Shown here piece after piece: positions 1 through 5,757 of a DNA stretch of 5,757 nucleotides. Each line of letters opens with the position of its first letter. Position 1 is the first letter of the stretch. This DNA is from Pseudomonadota bacterium (GTDB lineage Bacteria > Pseudomonadota > Gammaproteobacteria > Pseudomonadales > Cellvibrionaceae), in the NCBI GenBank assembly GCA_023416875.1, contig JAEZGT010000403.1, positions 1-5,757 on the forward strand. Direction: 5' to 3'. The notes under the pieces are model-generated. The model had not been told where the DNA came from. It saw only the letters and a program-made list of their open reading frames with translations, and ran no database searches. The position numbers and the translations under genes were made by a program.

Positions 1-819
1 GGCGACGATATTTTTGTGCACGAATTACCGGGCGGCTGCATGTGTTGCGCCAACGGTCTGCCTGTGCAGATTGCCCTCAACCGTCTGCTGCGCAAAGCGA
101 AGCCCCAGAGGTTATTGATCGAACCCACCGGCCTCGGCCACCCGGCGGAAATTATCGCCCTGCTGCGCTCGGAGATTTATCAAAATGTTCTGGATCTTCG
201 CGCAACCATCACCCTGGTGGACGCGCGCAAATTGGCGGATACACGCTACCGCGATAACCCAACCTTTCAGCAACAGCTGCAGGTTGCTGATGTGGTGGTG
301 GGCAATAAAGAGGACACTTATACCGACACGGATCGCGAGCGCCTGGAACAATACCACCAGGAATATCTGCCAGAAAAATCCCTGATTTACAGCAGTTGGG
401 GCGAATTAAATCCAGCGCTTCTGGACCAAGAAAATCGCCAGCAAACTCTCATTCGCGAATTCGACGCAGCAAGCCCTTTTACTGTCGATCTGCCGGAGAC
501 CCTGCCACCCTGCGGTTATGTGCATAAAAGCCGTGCGGCCGACGGCTATTTCAGCAGCGGCTGGATATTCAGCCCGGATTTTATTTTCGACTACGCCAAA
601 ATTTTCGCGCTGTTGAATGGCTGCGAGGAAGAGCGCTTAAAAGCAGTGTTGATTACGGATCAAGGCGTGTTTGGCTTTAATAAGTCCGGCGCAGTGCTCA
701 CAGAAATCGAATTGGATGACGCGCTCGATAGCCGCATCGAAATTATTCACAACCAGCAAATTGATCACGCGGAGTGGCAGGATCGTCTCTTGTCATCATC
801 CGTCGAATCCCAATCCTAA
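1..819 (+). CDS. CobW/COG0523-family GTP-binding metallochaperone, 5' truncated by window edge
   Basis: This is the C-terminal 272 residues of a G3E-family P-loop GTPase of the CobW/YjiA/ZNG1 group, cytosolic proteins that deliver a metal (Zn in the best-studied cases) to client enzymes using GTP hydrolysis. Seen directly, counting from the first codon of the window: the hallmark CxCC metal site in GGCMCC (Cys13, Cys15, Cys16), the family-typical EPTG-LGHP segment (residues 41-48), and the guanine-specificity NKxD motif as NKED (102-105). A CobW C-terminal domain follows, with YVHKSRAADGYFSSGW near its beginning. The reading frame is open to base 1, so the Walker A loop and roughly the first 60 residues lie upstream. 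A GTG at base 16 is internal, not a start. No His-rich linker is visible, so a metal cannot be named. The gene converges on the AraC-type regulator with a 7-bp gap, so it probably is not part of the siderophore operon and marks its edge. Confidence 0.92.
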   Translation, partial: GDDIFVHELPGGCMCCANGLPVQIALNRLLRKAKPQRLLIEPTGLGHPAEIIALLRSEIYQNVLDLRATITLVDARKLADTRYRDNPTFQQQLQVADVVVGNKEDTYTDTDRERLEQYHQEYLPEKSLIYSSWGELNPALLDQENRQQTLIREFDAASPFTVDLPETLPPCGYVHKSRAADGYFSSGWIFSPDFIFDYAKIFALLNGCEEERLKAVLITDQGVFGFNKSGAVLTEIELDDALDSRIEIIHNQQIDHAEWQDRLLSSSVESQS

Positions 820-840
820 AACTTATCTACAAGTTCTTTT
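820..840. terminator. Possible weak bidirectional terminator hairpin between convergent genes
   Basis: AACTT (820-824) and AAGTT (831-835) form a 5-bp stem around a 6-nt loop, followed on the + strand by CTTTT (836-840). On the - strand the same stem is followed by TTTTA. The stop codon of the regulator lies in the loop. The symmetry and the position between two convergent genes fit a shared terminator, but the stem is short and has a single G-C pair, so the call is weak. Confidence 0.22.
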
Positions 841-1822
841 CGCTACCAGGACAACAACCGTAACGCCGTTTATAGGCAGCAATAAAATTGGTGGGATGGC
901 TATAGCCGGCGGCATAGGCCGCTTGGGATACGGTCACACCCTCCCCTAGCAACAATTCGCGAGCATATTCCAATCGTTTGCGCCGGACATAATCACCTGC
1001 CGGCATACCCACTTCCTGTTTGAAATAGCGCTGCAAAGTGCTGGTGCTCATACCAAACATTTTGCCGATCTCATCCAGATTCAACGGTTGATCGATATGG
1101 GTATCCAAATAATGACAAACCTCGGCAATCCGGCTGCTGCGACGCGAGCCGGTGCGCTGATTCTGTTGCCAGAGTTCCAGCGCAGCCAGTCCCTCTCCAA
1201 CCAGCAGCAGTGCCTGATTCTCAATATGCAGTCGCTGCAATTCCACCTCCGGATTGGTCACCGCCAAAATCTCCCCCGCCGCAGCAAACGCCCGTGCTGA
1301 GGGTCGCCACAACGGCAGGTCGGCGGTGCGCTGTAGCGACAGGGCCCAAATGCGCTTGGCCGTTGTTGGGCAGTGTTGCGCCAGCCATTGCGGCGAAACC
1401 GTTACGTGAACTTTGGTGAGCTGGCAGCCGCGCTGCAGATCGCGCTGCCAGCGGGTGCTCTCTTCCAGAATCATGGCGGCGCAACGCGGGCCGCCATCAC
1501 AGCCCAATTGAAAGGGATGATCGTTCAAACGGAAATTCAGCTCGCCGCGCAGCAGCAGCAAAAAGCTCAACCGTGGAGAGAGTTCCGAATCCGTGGTGGT
1601 GCCATCCAACTCCTCCAGATCGCATACGTGTACCGCGAGCCCCGCGGGGTATTCAACACATTCAAATCGCCCCCGCGCCAATGGCTGGGTATAAGCCCCG
1701 GGTTTGGAAAAGCGGGACCTGTAGCCCCCCGTTTCGGCCAATTGGGTGAGCCGCCGCCCATCGATAACGGAGGTCACGCCAGCTCTATTCGCTCCTCGTA
1801 TCGTCATCTTGTGATCAGGCAT
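827..1822 (-). CDS. AraC-family transcriptional regulator, PchR/YbtA-like, of the siderophore locus
   Basis: A 331-residue cytosolic DNA-binding regulator. The C-terminal ~100 residues are a classic AraC/XylS double helix-turn-helix: the first HTH is at about 249-268 (LNLDEIGKMFGMSTSTLQRY), and the second at about 298-319, ending in the signature GYSHPTNFIAAYKRRYG. The N-terminal ~220 residues include a strand-rich stretch (SFLLLLRGELNF, 86-97) and look like the ligand-sensing domain of siderophore regulators such as PchR, AlcR and YbtA, which bind a ferric siderophore; this is by resemblance only. Length is slightly above that group (about 300-320). The ATG was chosen because a strong AAGGAGG lies just upstream; the next ATG (codon 6) would be too far from it. 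The gene is divergent from the TonB-dependent receptor across 263 bp, the usual arrangement for an activator of ferric-siderophore uptake. An activating role is inferred from that context. Confidence 0.9.
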   Translation of the reverse strand: MPDHKMTIRGANRAGVTSVIDGRRLTQLAETGGYRSRFSKPGAYTQPLARGRFECVEYPAGLAVHVCDLEELDGTTTDSELSPRLSFLLLLRGELNFRLNDHPFQLGCDGGPRCAAMILEESTRWQRDLQRGCQLTKVHVTVSPQWLAQHCPTTAKRIWALSLQRTADLPLWRPSARAFAAAGEILAVTNPEVELQRLHIENQALLLVGEGLAALELWQQNQRTGSRRSSRIAEVCHYLDTHIDQPLNLDEIGKMFGMSTSTLQRYFKQEVGMPAGDYVRRKRLEYARELLLGEGVTVSQAAYAAGYSHPTNFIAAYKRRYGCCPGSEKNL

Positions 1823-1825
1823 AGG

Positions 1826-1834
1826 CCCTCCTTT
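1826..1834 (-). promoter_or_regulatory. Strong ribosome binding site of the AraC-type regulator
   Basis: On the - strand AAAGGAGGG sits here, with the AGGAGG core at 1827-1832 and 4 nt (GCCT) before the ATG at 1822-1820. The spacing is at the short end but the core is a full anti-SD match, and it fixes the start codon. Confidence 0.75.
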
Positions 1835-1845
1835 ATATTCATTGC

Positions 1846-1851
1846 TTTATA
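1846..1851 (-). promoter_or_regulatory. Possible -10 element for the AraC-type regulator
   Basis: The - strand reads TATAAA here, 24 bp upstream of the start codon. At 16-18 bp spacing there is no good -35 match (GACGGA at 17 bp). This would give a very short leader that still includes the ribosome binding site. It is a weak prediction. Confidence 0.25.
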
Positions 1852-1921
1852 CCGTGTTAAATAACTTGTCCGTCACGCCCTGGGCGGCTCGCCCTCTACC
1901 GTTTCAGCACTTTGACGATTT

Positions 1922-1949
1922 CGCATCATCATCTGGCGCTGGCGCATCA
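1922..1949. repeat. CGCATCA direct repeat with 21-bp period, candidate AraC-type operator
   Basis: CGCATCA occurs at 1922-1928 and again at 1943-1949, in the same orientation and exactly 21 bp apart, about two helical turns. A third copy lies at 2050-2056. The classic araI half-sites also repeat with a 21-bp period and lie just upstream of the -35 region, as these do relative to the TATAAT at 1982. Identity does not extend beyond the 7-mer, so binding by the neighbouring regulator is only an inference. Confidence 0.35.
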
Positions 1950-1981
1950 CTTCACTAGCAGCATCCCTCAAACCCCGCCAG

Positions 1982-1987
1982 TATAAT
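1982..1987 (+). promoter_or_regulatory. -10 element of the receptor promoter (TATAAT)
   Basis: A perfect sigma-70 -10 hexamer. With a 17-bp spacer the -35 position (1959-1964, CAGCAT) has almost no consensus match, which suits a promoter needing an activator. Transcription would start near 1993-1995, inside the Fur-box matches, and give a leader of about 92 nt before the receptor start. Confidence 0.5.
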
Positions 1988-2012
1988 GCCAGCGAGAATC
2001 ATTATCATTTAG
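1988..2012. promoter_or_regulatory. Overlapping Fur boxes at the receptor promoter
   Basis: Against the 19-bp Fur consensus GATAATGATAATCATTATC, positions 1988-2006 match at 14 of 19, including an unbroken run AATCATTATC, and positions 1994-2012 match at 13 of 19. The two registers are offset by 6 bp, as expected for Fur sites built from hexamer units. The site begins right after TATAAT, so bound Fe-Fur would block RNA polymerase. It lies 165 bp or more from the regulator start, so control of that gene from here is less certain. Confidence 0.7.
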
Positions 2013-2085
2013 ATTTTGCCAGAACAGTGACCTGCTGCTCTGCGCGGATCGCATCATTGTTGTTCATTGGGAGTTGTAGAGATTT

Positions 2086-4164
2086 ATGGGTAGTGTGCGT
2101 AAACGTCACCTGAGCCTTTCATTGTGCATAGCGGCTGCAGCTCAGGTACAAGCCGCCGAGCAATCGCAACAGAAGCACATCGAAGAGACCGTCGTGTGGG
2201 GCACGAAAGTGTATTCCTCCTCGCTGGCGTTGGACTCAGAGGCGATGGACATCAAACAAGCGGACCATATCAGCGATCTGCTGCGCCCTATTCCCGGTGT
2301 CGACGTTGGCGGTGCCCACTCGCTCAATCAGCGCATCACCATTCGCAGCATGGATGACAAGGATCTGCGCATCAGTATCGATGGCGCCAATCAAAACACC
2401 TATATGTACCACCATATGGGCAACCTCCAGATTCACGCAGACATTTTGCAAGCGGTGGAAGTGGATGTGGGGAATAACTCAGTCGTCAACGGCGGCCTTG
2501 GCGGTGCTGTGCGGTTTCAGACCAAAGAAGCGGGCGATCTACTACATACCGGCAAGCGTTTTGGCGCTCTCGGCAAAATAACCCTATCGGATAACGCATC
2601 AAATAATTATGCGATATCAGCGTACGGCCAATTAACCGACACGGTGGATATTCTCGGTTATTACAATTTTGTCGACCGCAGAAATTATGAGGTCGGTGGC
2701 GGAAAAATTCTTGCCGCAGACGGCTCGGTTATTCCCGGCACTGATGGCAAAGTTCGCGGCTTGGCCGGTGAATTAACCGACGGTCTGATTAAACTGGGTT
2801 GGAATCTCACCCCTAACCAACGTATTAAAATCGGTTATGAAGCCTATGCCGACAAAGGTGACTACAGCTATCGCCCCGATATGGGACTGGCAACGGATAT
2901 TGCGATTGCCATTTCACTGAACGTACCGCTGGTCTTTCCCACCGAATTTACCCGCGATACTTTGACATTGAATTATGACGTCGCCATCGGCACTCACACC
3001 AATATTCGCACTGCGGTGTTTCGCAATGAAAGCACACTCTGGCGCGACGAAAATGGTCTGGCTACGTGGAACCCTGCAGCCGCCACCATCAACGAGGGTG
3101 ACGCGGAAAATACCGGTCTGAATATATTGGCCAACTCCAAGATAACGCTTGGTGTGCCTCACACCTTTACCTATGGGGTCGACCATGTGGAATATAAAAC
3201 CGGCTACAGCGTCGACGGGCAATTTCTCAGTGGCGAAAAATCGACGCAGGCAGCCGTATTTATTCAAGATCGCATTGAACTGACGGACTCTCTGGCCATT
3301 ACACCCGGCGTGCGTTACGACACCGCCAATGTCGAAACCGCTGTTGTCGACGATAATTTCACCGACACACTTTGGGCCCTGGCGGGCGAATATCAATTCG
3401 GCGACTACCTATTGCTGAGATTGAGCAGCACCCAATTATTCCGCGCCCCGGAAATCAGCGAAGTGTTTACCGGTGCGGGCTTGGGCGATGCGCGCAACCA
3501 AAACATAAAGTCCGAAACCGGAAATAATTCCGAGTTGGCCTTAGCTTATGAAATCTCCGGTTTGTCTACAGGTGTTACCGTCTTCCGTACTCAGATCGAC
3601 GATTACATTTATGACTACGCTAACAATCCGGCCGGCGGATCCTGGAAGGACAATGTCGGTGATTTGAGCATCGACGGCTATGAAGCCTATGCGGAATGGG
3701 ATCACGGTGATTGGAGAATTCTAGTGACCTACGCCTCTGCTGAGAGCGAGCTGGACGCATTCACAAATTATTCCGCGCTGGACGGTGCTCGAATTGATCG
3801 GGAACAAGGCGATTCCATCGGGGTGAATTTCCGATACACAATCACTTCTGTGAATATCACGCTTCAAGCGGAAGCGCTGCACGTCAAAGACCTAGGCACC
3901 GGTATCGATCTGGATTCCACATCCGACGATTCTGACAACGCCAAAGACAGCTTCACTGTCCACAATATCTCGGGACGCTGGACGCCGGGCGGCAGCCTGC
4001 AAGGCCTATCGATCACTGTCGGCGTGGATAACGTGTTTGATGAATTTTACGCGTCTCAATCGTCCCGGACCGGCACTTCTTTCCATCCGCGCTTTGGCCA
4101 GCTGTATCTGCTGGATTACGAGCCCGGCCGGAATATTAAAGCTTCAATCGCCTATCAATTTTAA
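2086..4164 (+). CDS. TonB-dependent outer-membrane receptor, probably for a catechol siderophore
   Basis: A complete 692-residue TonB-dependent transporter that would import an iron complex across the outer membrane using TonB-ExbBD energy. A Sec signal peptide is visible (RKRH basic start, hydrophobic 9-21, likely cleavage after VQA at 21-23). A TonB-box-like EETVVW follows (33-38). The plug domain runs to about 160, with HHMG (109-112) and NNSVVNGGLGGAVRF (130-144), and then the 22-strand barrel ends in a terminal Phe (YQF), the usual barrel assembly signal. FRAPE (452-456) and an NPNL-like stretch NIKSET (473-478) occur in the barrel. An in-frame stop at 2077-2079 makes the ATG at 2086 the first possible start; its Shine-Dalgarno is weak (GGGAG at 2069-2073, 12 nt away). 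Adjacent entC/entE point to the locus's own catechol siderophore, but FRAP/NPNL-like motifs are best known from haem receptors, so the substrate is unsettled. Fur control is likely. Confidence 0.93.
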   Translation: MGSVRKRHLSLSLCIAAAAQVQAAEQSQQKHIEETVVWGTKVYSSSLALDSEAMDIKQADHISDLLRPIPGVDVGGAHSLNQRITIRSMDDKDLRISIDGANQNTYMYHHMGNLQIHADILQAVEVDVGNNSVVNGGLGGAVRFQTKEAGDLLHTGKRFGALGKITLSDNASNNYAISAYGQLTDTVDILGYYNFVDRRNYEVGGGKILAADGSVIPGTDGKVRGLAGELTDGLIKLGWNLTPNQRIKIGYEAYADKGDYSYRPDMGLATDIAIAISLNVPLVFPTEFTRDTLTLNYDVAIGTHTNIRTAVFRNESTLWRDENGLATWNPAAATINEGDAENTGLNILANSKITLGVPHTFTYGVDHVEYKTGYSVDGQFLSGEKSTQAAVFIQDRIELTDSLAITPGVRYDTANVETAVVDDNFTDTLWALAGEYQFGDYLLLRLSSTQLFRAPEISEVFTGAGLGDARNQNIKSETGNNSELALAYEISGLSTGVTVFRTQIDDYIYDYANNPAGGSWKDNVGDLSIDGYEAYAEWDHGDWRILVTYASAESELDAFTNYSALDGARIDREQGDSIGVNFRYTITSVNITLQAEALHVKDLGTGIDLDSTSDDSDNAKDSFTVHNISGRWTPGGSLQGLSITVGVDNVFDEFYASQSSRTGTSFHPRFGQLYLLDYEPGRNIKASIAYQF

Positions 4165-4212
4165 TGACGCACAGGTAGTGCACTTATTACGCCCTGGGAG
4201 CAGGTTAATCAC

Positions 4213-4231
4213 GCCGTTCGCCTTGAACGGC
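4213..4231 (+). other. Perfect stem-loop between the receptor gene and entC
   Basis: GCCGTTC (4213-4219) and GAACGGC (4225-4231) make a perfect 7-bp stem with a 5-nt loop (GCCTT). No T-run follows (TAGTCCAATTG), so it is not a standard intrinsic terminator. It could lower read-through, protect the receptor mRNA's 3' end, or set different levels of receptor and biosynthetic proteins. No promoter or Fur box is apparent in the 101-bp gap (4165-4265), which supports one transcript covering the receptor and entC. Confidence 0.5.
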
Positions 4232-4252
4232 TAGTCCAATTGCCGCCGCAAC

Positions 4253-4257
4253 AGGAG
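4253..4257 (+). promoter_or_regulatory. Ribosome binding site of entC
   Basis: AGGAG, 8 nt before the ATG at 4266, separated by an A-rich spacer. This is near-ideal spacing and fixes the entC start. It is much stronger than the site in front of the receptor gene. Confidence 0.8.
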
Positions 4258-4265
4258 ACAAAAAA

Positions 4266-5486
4266 ATGAACCAATTTGTACATATCGCTCCAGAAATTCC
4301 AGTAGCGTCCAAAAATCTTTTGGATAACTACCAGCCCGATAGCAGCGTTTATTTTGCGTCTCCCAAACGCGCTTTATTGGCGCAGCCGCCGTTTGCTTCC
4401 CTTCTGGTCACTGGCCATAAGGATTTAAATGAACAGGCAAACGAGTCTTTGCGATTTGCGCGGGAGCTGGGTTTAGCCAAGCCGGTGGTGGTCGGCGCTG
4501 TGCCGTTTGACGTTAAACAAAAAGCGTATTTGCGGGTGAGCAGTAATTGTCTGACCGATGGACAAGTCGCTGCACATACATCGTCAGAAGAATCCGTCAG
4601 CACAGGTGAATGTACAGTCACACAAGTGCCGGCACCGCACTATTTTATGAACGGTGTGCGCGATGCGCTGGCGCGTTTTGCACGAGGTGAGCTGGATAAA
4701 GTGGTGCTGTCACGCACACTCGACATCGAATGCGAACGCGCACCTAATGTTCGCGCCCTGGTGAAAAAACTCGCGCAACGCAACAGCAATGGCTACACCT
4801 TTGCTGTCAATTTGAAAGATATTGATAATGAGCGCACTAACACCAATGTGCATGCGCTGGTCGGCGCCAGCCCGGAATTATTGATTTCTCGCCAGGGCAT
4901 TAACGTTATCGCCAATCCTCTCGCCGGCTCGGAGCCGCGCAGCGATGATCCAATTATTGATCAACAGCGCGCCGAACAATTGCTCCGCTCGGAAAAAGAT
5001 CGTCGCGAACACGCGCTCGTGATTAAAGCCATCGAAGAGGCACTGCGCCCCTTTTGCCGCACCTTGCAAATTCCGGCGGAACCATCGCTGATATCCACTC
5101 CAGCCATGTGGCATCTCTCCACGACGATTCATGCGGAATTAAAAGACCCGGCGACCACTTCACTGGAATTAGCGCTCGCCTTGCATCCCACTCCGGCAAT
5201 TTGCGGTTATCCCACCGAAGCCGCGCGACAGGCAATTGGCGAAATCGAATCCTATGATCGCGGTTTATTTACCTGCATTGTCGGCTGGTGTGACGCGACG
5301 GGAGACGGCGAATGGGTGGTCACCATCCGCTGTGCGGAAATCAAAGATCGCAACGTCCGGCTCTATGCCGGTGCCGGCATAGTGGCCGGATCGGATCCGC
5401 AAAAAGAACTCGCGGAAACCGGAGCCAAATTCAACACCATGCTTACCGCTTTGGGCATCAAAGATTTTGCAGGCGCAGCAGTATGA
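4266..5486 (+). CDS. entC: Isochorismate synthase of catechol siderophore biosynthesis
   Basis: Converts chorismate to isochorismate, the first step towards 2,3-dihydroxybenzoate, in the cytosol and Mg-dependent. The 406 residues are close to E. coli EntC (391). The chorismate-binding fold is recognisable by its motif order: LDKVVLSR with the putative catalytic base Lys145 (EntC Lys147), GASPELL with Glu204 (the general acid, EntC Glu197), KDRREH with Glu248 (EntC Glu241), MWHLST, LHPTPAICGYP around His307, GWCDATGDGEWVVTIRCAE, and AGAGIVAGSDP followed by ETG with Glu384 (Mg ligand, EntC Glu376). All key acidic residues are present, so it should be active. It is about 9 residues longer than E. 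coli EntC between Lys145 and Glu204. MenF (menaquinone) and salicylate synthases share the fold, but the close EntC resemblance and the overlap with entE favour a siderophore role. Probably co-transcribed with the receptor and under the same Fur control. Confidence 0.95.
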   Translation: MNQFVHIAPEIPVASKNLLDNYQPDSSVYFASPKRALLAQPPFASLLVTGHKDLNEQANESLRFARELGLAKPVVVGAVPFDVKQKAYLRVSSNCLTDGQVAAHTSSEESVSTGECTVTQVPAPHYFMNGVRDALARFARGELDKVVLSRTLDIECERAPNVRALVKKLAQRNSNGYTFAVNLKDIDNERTNTNVHALVGASPELLISRQGINVIANPLAGSEPRSDDPIIDQQRAEQLLRSEKDRREHALVIKAIEEALRPFCRTLQIPAEPSLISTPAMWHLSTTIHAELKDPATTSLELALALHPTPAICGYPTEAARQAIGEIESYDRGLFTCIVGWCDATGDGEWVVTIRCAEIKDRNVRLYAGAGIVAGSDPQKELAETGAKFNTMLTALGIKDFAGAAV

Positions 5487-5757
5487 CTAGCGTACAACCC
5501 AGAGCGGCGAGTTGGCCTGAGGAATTCGCCGAGCGCTATCGTCGGCAAGGCTATTGGCTAGGCATTACCCTTGGCAATCTTTTGCGCAACTCCACCCAAC
5601 AATATCCCGATCATATCGCGGTGATCGACGGCGAGCGTCAATGGACTTATGCGCAATTAAACACAGCAGCAGATGAATTGGCCGCAGGGCTGTTTCAACT
5701 CGGCGTCCGCAGCGGCGATAAAGTGGTGGTGCAGCTGCCCAATATCGGCGAATTACC
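5483..5757 (+). CDS. entE: 2,3-dihydroxybenzoate-AMP ligase, N-terminal part, cut by window end
   Basis: The first 91 codons of an ANL-superfamily aryl-acid adenylating enzyme (family length about 540), which activates 2,3-dihydroxybenzoate with ATP and loads it onto the phosphopantetheine arm of an aryl carrier protein. The opening WPEEFAERYRRQGYW (residues 11-25), followed by IAVIDGER, the YAQLN segment and VVVQLPNIGEL, is nearly the same as the start of EntE/DhbE. The A-motifs and substrate pocket lie beyond the window, so 2,3-dihydroxybenzoate rather than salicylate is inferred from entC and this N-terminus. The ATG overlaps the entC stop (ATGA, 5483-5486), and there is only a poor Shine-Dalgarno upstream, which indicates translational coupling to entC. 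The frame stays open to the end of the window. Confidence 0.93.
   Translation, partial: MTSVQPRAASWPEEFAERYRRQGYWLGITLGNLLRNSTQQYPDHIAVIDGERQWTYAQLNTAADELAAGLFQLGVRSGDKVVVQLPNIGEL

Larger units (their letters stand above)
1823..2085. promoter_or_regulatory. Divergent regulatory region between the regulator and the receptor
   Basis: This 263-bp non-coding stretch contains the 5' leaders and promoters of both divergent genes. The receptor side shows a perfect TATAAT (1982-1987) and overlapping Fur-box matches (1988-2012). Upstream of these are short direct and inverted repeats (1922-1949; 1937-1943 against 1988-1994). The regulator side shows only a TATAAA with no clear -35. The last ~70 bases before the receptor start (2013-2085) show nothing beyond a weak Shine-Dalgarno and one further CGCATCA at 2050-2056. 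No ORF with a credible start fills the region. Confidence 0.8.

Noticed and set aside
1833..1851. Possible Fur box beside the AraC-type start (around TATATTCATTGC)
   Set aside because: It matches only a part of the consensus, in an AT-rich stretch, and is far weaker than the site at 1988-2012.
1373..1864. 163-codon open frame on the + strand, antisense to the AraC-type gene
   Set aside because: It overlaps a clear AraC-family coding sequence on the other strand, and its translation shows no recognisable domain and a composition typical of a shadow frame.
2086..2157. Cys14 in the receptor signal peptide as a lipoprotein cysteine
   Set aside because: LSLC is not a proper lipobox (it lacks a small residue before Cys), and the hydrophobic stretch continues past the Cys to a normal VQA cleavage site.
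2914..3396. 160-codon open frame on the - strand inside the receptor gene
   Set aside because: The receptor frame is continuous with family motifs throughout; this antisense frame has no recognisable motif.
5364..5381. Palindrome TATGCCGG-TG-CCGGCATA in entC
   Set aside because: It encodes the conserved YAGAGI segment of the chorismate-binding family, so the symmetry is probably a by-product of codon choice.
1..5757. CRISPR arrays, tRNA/rRNA genes, insertion sequences or transposase genes
   Set aside because: No regularly spaced repeats, tRNA- or rRNA-like sequence, or transposase motifs were seen on reading both strands.

Overview
The window reads as part of a chromosomal iron-acquisition locus from a Gram-negative bacterium, most likely a gammaproteobacterium. 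The reasons are an outer-membrane TonB-dependent receptor, a Fur-box-like operator, and EntC and EntE proteins close to the enterobacterial enzymes. The genus cannot be fixed from the sequence. A marine or soil gammaproteobacterium such as a member of the Cellvibrionaceae would fit, but that is a guess.

Layout, left to right. Positions 1-819 (+) hold the 3' part of a COG0523/CobW-family GTPase (metal chaperone type) that begins outside the window. It converges, with only 7 bp between stop codons, on an AraC-family regulator at 827-1822 (-). A 263-bp divergent regulatory region (1823-2085) follows. It carries a perfect TATAAT, an overlapping pair of Fur-box matches directly after it, and short repeats upstream that could be AraC-type operator half-sites. 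Positions 2086-4164 (+) encode a complete TonB-dependent receptor. After a 101-bp gap with a perfect 7-bp stem-loop comes entC (isochorismate synthase, 4266-5486). Its stop overlaps the start of entE (2,3-dihydroxybenzoate-AMP ligase, 5483 to the window end) in an ATGA junction.

How the parts probably work together: under iron starvation Fur leaves the operator, and the AraC-type protein (by analogy with PchR/YbtA/AlcR, perhaps responding to the ferric siderophore) activates the receptor promoter, which has almost no recognisable -35 box. EntC diverts chorismate to isochorismate, the precursor of 2,3-dihydroxybenzoate. EntE adenylates that acid and loads it onto an aryl carrier protein, which must lie outside the window. 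The receptor probably imports the finished catechol siderophore, though some of its motifs also recall haem receptors. The genes that would define the siderophore (entB/entA and NRPS modules) lie downstream of the window. The system belongs to a known class; its product and the receptor's substrate are what may be undescribed.
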